The notes below the pieces were generated by a model. That model saw only the letters and a program-made list of their open reading frames with translations, had not been told where the DNA came from and made no database searches. From JAVBNH01 sp031551635 (GTDB taxonomy: Bacteria; Bacillota; Clostridia; Oscillospirales; Acutalibacteraceae): DNA of 64,000 bases. The stretch covers positions 1 to 64,000 of the forward strand of contig JAVBNH010000007.1 of the NCBI GenBank assembly GCA_031551635.1. The letters run 5' to 3'. Each line of letters opens with the position of its first letter. Position 1 is the first letter of the stretch. The position numbers and the translations under genes were made by a program. This document shows positions 61,328 through 64,000 of this stretch, one piece after another.

Positions 61328-61411
61328 TCGTGTTCAGTATTCATTTTTAATTATCAGCTTTCCTTTTTTCATATTTAAAGTTGATATTATTATGATATTT
61401 ACTGCCCCGAC

Positions 61412-61449
61412 ATCTACTATCTAGTGTCTAGAATCTAGAATCTAGAATT
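61412..61449. repeat. Heptamer tract, ATCTAGA x5
   Basis: Units ATCTACT, ATCTAGT, GTCTAGA, ATCTAGA twice. The next bases form the rpsD ribosome site, so the tract is immediately upstream of it. Confidence 0.9.
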
Positions 61450-61464
61450 TTGGAGGATTTTTAC

Positions 61465-62088
61465 ATGGCAAGATATACAGATTCTGTATGTAAATTATGC
61501 CGCCGTGAAGGTAAAAAATTATTCCTGAAGGGCGACAGGTGCTACACCAACAAGTGTTCGGTTGACCGCCGCACAACCCCCCCCGGTCAGCACGGTCAGA
61601 GCCGTAAAAAGGTTTCCGAGTACGGCACACAGCTTCGCGCGAAGCAGCAGGCAAGGCGTTACTACGGTATCGGCGAGGGTCAGTTCCACAAATACTTCCT
61701 TATGGCTGAGCGTCTTTCCGGCGTAACCGGTGAAAACCTTCTGCGTATTTGCGAATCAAGGCTTGACAACGTTGTTTATCAGCTAGGTTTCGCCAATTCC
61801 CGCGCAGAGGCAAGACAGCTTGTGAACCACGGACATTTCCTCGTCAACGGCGGCAAGGTTGATATCCCCTCTTACCTTTGCAAGGCCGGAGACGTTGTTT
61901 CCGTTAAGAAAAAAAGTATGGATTCCGAAAAGTTTAAGACCACATTAGAGTCTGATGCTCATCCGGTTCCCGCATGGCTTGAGGTCAGCCGCGACGTCGG
62001 CGAGGGCAAGCTTATCAGCCTTCCGGACAGAGAACAAATCGCATTTGATGTTGAAGAGCATCTCATCGTTGAGTTCTATTCCAAGTAA
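61465..62088 (+). CDS. rpsD: 30S ribosomal protein S4, zinc-binding type
   Basis: 207 aa, primary 16S binder. The N-terminal CKLCRREG...CYTNKCSVDRR is the four-Cys zinc form. The S4 RNA-binding domain follows at about 95-160. GGAGG selects ATG 61465. The 137-bp gap to rpsK holds only AT-rich sequence and a heptamer tract. Confidence 0.97.
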   Translation: MARYTDSVCKLCRREGKKLFLKGDRCYTNKCSVDRRTTPPGQHGQSRKKVSEYGTQLRAKQQARRYYGIGEGQFHKYFLMAERLSGVTGENLLRICESRLDNVVYQLGFANSRAEARQLVNHGHFLVNGGKVDIPSYLCKAGDVVSVKKKSMDSEKFKTTLESDAHPVPAWLEVSRDVGEGKLISLPDREQIAFDVEEHLIVEFYSK

Positions 62089-62132
62089 TTTGACTCATTT
62101 ACTGGTTACAAATTTTATAAGGAGGGTTTTGA

Positions 62133-63083
62133 ATGATAGGAATCGAAAAGCCCAGCATAACAGCTGTGGACTTAACCCCCGACGGTGTGCACGGAATGTT
62201 CACACTTGAGCCCCTTGAGAGAGGCTATGGCACTACACTGGGCAACAGTCTTAGAAGGGTTCTTCTGTCTTCATTGCAGGGATATGCGATTACCTCAGTG
62301 AAAATTGACGGTATTCTGCATGAGTTCTCAACAATTGAAGGTGTAAAAGAGGATGTTACGGAAATAGTTCTTAACCTTAAGAGCGTTATTTTGAAGATTC
62401 ACAGCACCTCGCCGCAGAGAATGTATATCGATTTCAGCGGCGCGGGGGAAATTACCGCCGGAAATATTCAATGCAGCTCAGAGGTTGAAGTCATTAACCC
62501 GAAACAGCATATCTGCACCCTAAACTCTGACGCCAATGTTAAAATGGAGCTTACCGCAAACGCCGGCAGAGGCTATAAATCCGCCGAGCGCAACAAGAGA
62601 GAGATGGCTCCCGAAATCGGAGTTATTGCGATTGATTCCATTTATACCCCAGTTCTCAAGGTTAATTACACTGTAGAAAACACCCGTGTCGGCAATATAA
62701 CCGACTATGATAAGCTTTCGCTTGAGGTGTTGACAAACGGAACAATTACCGCCAAGGACGCCGTTTCATTTGCCGCCAAGATTCTCAACGAGCACCTCAA
62801 TCTCTTCATGGATCTCTCGGACGAGTTCGGCAGCGCGGAGATTATGGTTGTCAAGGATGACAGCGGAAAAGAGCAAATACTTGAGATGACCGTTGAGGAG
62901 CTTGACCTTTCGGTACGCTCGTTCAACTGTTTGAAGAGAGCGAATATTCACAAGGTTGAGGATTTGATTTCAAGAACAGAGGACGAGATGATGCGCGTGC
63001 GCAATCTTGGCAGAAAATCTCTTGACGAGGTTATTGCCAAGCTTAATTCGCTGGGTCTTGTGCTTCGAAACGACGATGAATAA
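62133..63083 (+). CDS. rpoA: DNA-directed RNA polymerase subunit alpha
   Basis: 316 aa. The N-terminal dimerisation domain has GYGTTLGNSLRRVLLSSL; the C-terminal domain (about 245-310) has RSFNCLKRANI and RNLGRKSLDEV for UP-element and activator contacts. Located between rpsD and rplQ as in most bacteria. Confidence 0.97.
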   Translation: MIGIEKPSITAVDLTPDGVHGMFTLEPLERGYGTTLGNSLRRVLLSSLQGYAITSVKIDGILHEFSTIEGVKEDVTEIVLNLKSVILKIHSTSPQRMYIDFSGAGEITAGNIQCSSEVEVINPKQHICTLNSDANVKMELTANAGRGYKSAERNKREMAPEIGVIAIDSIYTPVLKVNYTVENTRVGNITDYDKLSLEVLTNGTITAKDAVSFAAKILNEHLNLFMDLSDEFGSAEIMVVKDDSGKEQILEMTVEELDLSVRSFNCLKRANIHKVEDLISRTEDEMMRVRNLGRKSLDEVIAKLNSLGLVLRNDDE

Positions 63084-63145
63084 TCCGGATACCTAAACTT
63101 AAAATTAGTAAGATTTTTACCGTTAACCGTAAAGGAGTGAATTTT

Positions 63146-63523
63146 ATGCCCGGAACCAGAAAACTCGGCAGGACTACGGACCACCGCAGAGCCATGCTCA
63201 GAGCCATGGTTACTTACCTTTTGAAAAATGGCAGAATAGAAACCACCGTTACAAGGGCAAAAGAGGTTCGCGCGCTGTGCGAGAAAATGATAACTCTCGG
63301 CAAGTCAGACAACCTCAACAACAGAAGACAGGCGCTGGCTTTTATCACAACACACGGCACTCGTCCCGATATGGAGGACGGCACCAAGAATGTTGTTGTC
63401 AGAAAGCTGTTTGAGGAAATCGGCCCGAAATACGCGCAAGTGAACGGCGGCTACTGCCGCATCATCAAAACAGGTCCCCGCAGAGGAGACGCTGCAGAGA
63501 TGTGCATTATCGAATTGGTTTAA
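63146..63523 (+). CDS. rplQ: 50S ribosomal protein L17
   Basis: 125 aa, last gene of the operon. LGRTTDHRRAMLRAMVTYLL is the signature. AAAGGAG selects ATG 63146 over GTG 63137. Confidence 0.96.
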   Translation: MPGTRKLGRTTDHRRAMLRAMVTYLLKNGRIETTVTRAKEVRALCEKMITLGKSDNLNNRRQALAFITTHGTRPDMEDGTKNVVVRKLFEEIGPKYAQVNGGYCRIIKTGPRRGDAAEMCIIELV

Positions 63524-63540
63524 CTTAATAATTCAAAATG

Positions 63541-63570
63541 AAAAGTTTGCGGCGAAAGCTGCAAACTTTT
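63541..63570 (+). terminator. Hairpin ending the ribosomal operon
   Basis: AAAAGTTTGCGGC-GAAA-GCTGCAAACTTTT is a 13-bp stem (one G-T) with a GNRA loop. The 3' arm ends in TTTT without a longer T run. Confidence 0.7.
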
Positions 63571-63682
63571 CGGCTAAGTTCGACTAGTCTATTGACATTT
63601 ATTATAACTTGTTTTACAATAACAATATGTAGTGGTATACCAATAATTTATTTCAATATATTGGTAAGGGTGTGTTCTTATA

Positions 63683-64000
63683 TTGATTCCTGAAAAAGTT
63701 AATGTGTTAAACACAAATGAATTTCAGACTGATATGAAATTTTTAGAGGACAATGAAACTTTAACATGGGATACATTGTGTAATATATGTGTAGACTATA
63801 CAAATGAAGATAAAGAAAAAGAACGCAAAGAAGCTGCAAAATCAGCATTGGATATGCTCTTGACAATAAAAAAGGCTCACTCAATACGGTTTAGACATAA
63901 AGAGTATGACAGCCTCCTGAGAAAGATTATTTCAAGTAATATAGCAGAAAAAGTAAAATATAATGGCATTAATGAATTAAACTACCACAAAATTATTACT
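63683..64000 (+). CDS. Partial AT-rich gene, possibly RelA/SpoT-domain protein
   Basis: An open frame of 106 codons runs off the right edge. It begins at TTG 63683 behind AAGGGTG; an in-frame stop lies 18 bp upstream. The N-terminal 60 residues are acidic, followed by IRFRHKEYDSLLRKI, which resembles the R-x-K...SL-x-x-K segment at the start of RelA/SpoT synthetase domains. The base composition is far more A+T-rich than the ribosomal operon, so it may be a recent arrival. The assignment is tentative. Confidence 0.4.
   Translation, partial: MIPEKVNVLNTNEFQTDMKFLEDNETLTWDTLCNICVDYTNEDKEKERKEAAKSALDMLLTIKKAHSIRFRHKEYDSLLRKIISSNIAEKVKYNGINELNYHKIIT

Overview
The window reads as chromosome from a low-to-moderate GC, Gram-positive, spore-forming-lineage bacterium of the Clostridia, most like gut Oscillospirales/Ruminococcaceae. 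The reasons are: a BofA-type protein, MecA, zinc-type S14 and S4, consensus sigma-A promoters with strong AGGAGG ribosome sites, dockerin-like secreted proteins, a TPP riboswitch in front of thiT, and the Firmicutes gene order S10-spc-alpha (rpsJ to rplQ). No rRNA, tRNA or CRISPR array was recognised. The taxonomic call is inference.

Layout. 1-6.6 kb: sugar genes (GH4 glycosidase, Gfo/Idh/MocA oxidoreductase) around an AT-rich membrane-protein gene, an orphan phage tail-assembly chaperone with a complete -1 frameshift signal, a PQ-loop protein, an aminotransferase and a GNAT enzyme. 6.7-24.8 kb: a corrinoid protein, a 919-residue secreted dockerin/Glu-Pro-Thr repeat protein, glycolytic genes pgk-tpiA-gpmI, a cyclase-family hydrolase, an ABC exporter, a lipase-like hydrolase, a ceramidase-like protein, a large membrane protein, a URO-D methyltransferase and a nitrilase-family protein. 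24.9-34.4 kb: TPP riboswitch-thiT, an MBL hydrolase, an esterase, a type I toxin-antitoxin-like pair, two ABC-F genes (one behind a leader-peptide attenuator), manA and bofA. 34.6-47 kb: sulfatase, rpe, mecA, an RnfD-like protein, a lipoprotein, a membrane-anchored GH27, two GPH-type transporters and a second dockerin protein. 47-63.5 kb: one long ribosomal-protein/secY/adk/map/infA/rpoA operon. The right edge holds the start of an AT-rich gene.

How they fit together. GH4, GH27, sulfatase, the two transporters, manA, the oxidoreductase and the glycolytic genes point to glycan or oligosaccharide use feeding glycolysis. The corrinoid protein and the URO-D protein could form a split methyltransferase system.

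Most unusual. About twenty intergenic tracts of imperfect 7-bp (sometimes 8-bp) tandem repeats occur through the whole window, including inside the ribosomal operon. Several cross into the 3' end of a gene and supply its stop codon. There is also a 203-206 bp MITE-like repeat (two full copies, one part copy), a 92-93 bp tandem repeat between infA and rpmJ, and several apparent RNA-level control devices: the frameshift signal, the type I TA-like pair, the ABC-F attenuator and a candidate S10 leader terminator.
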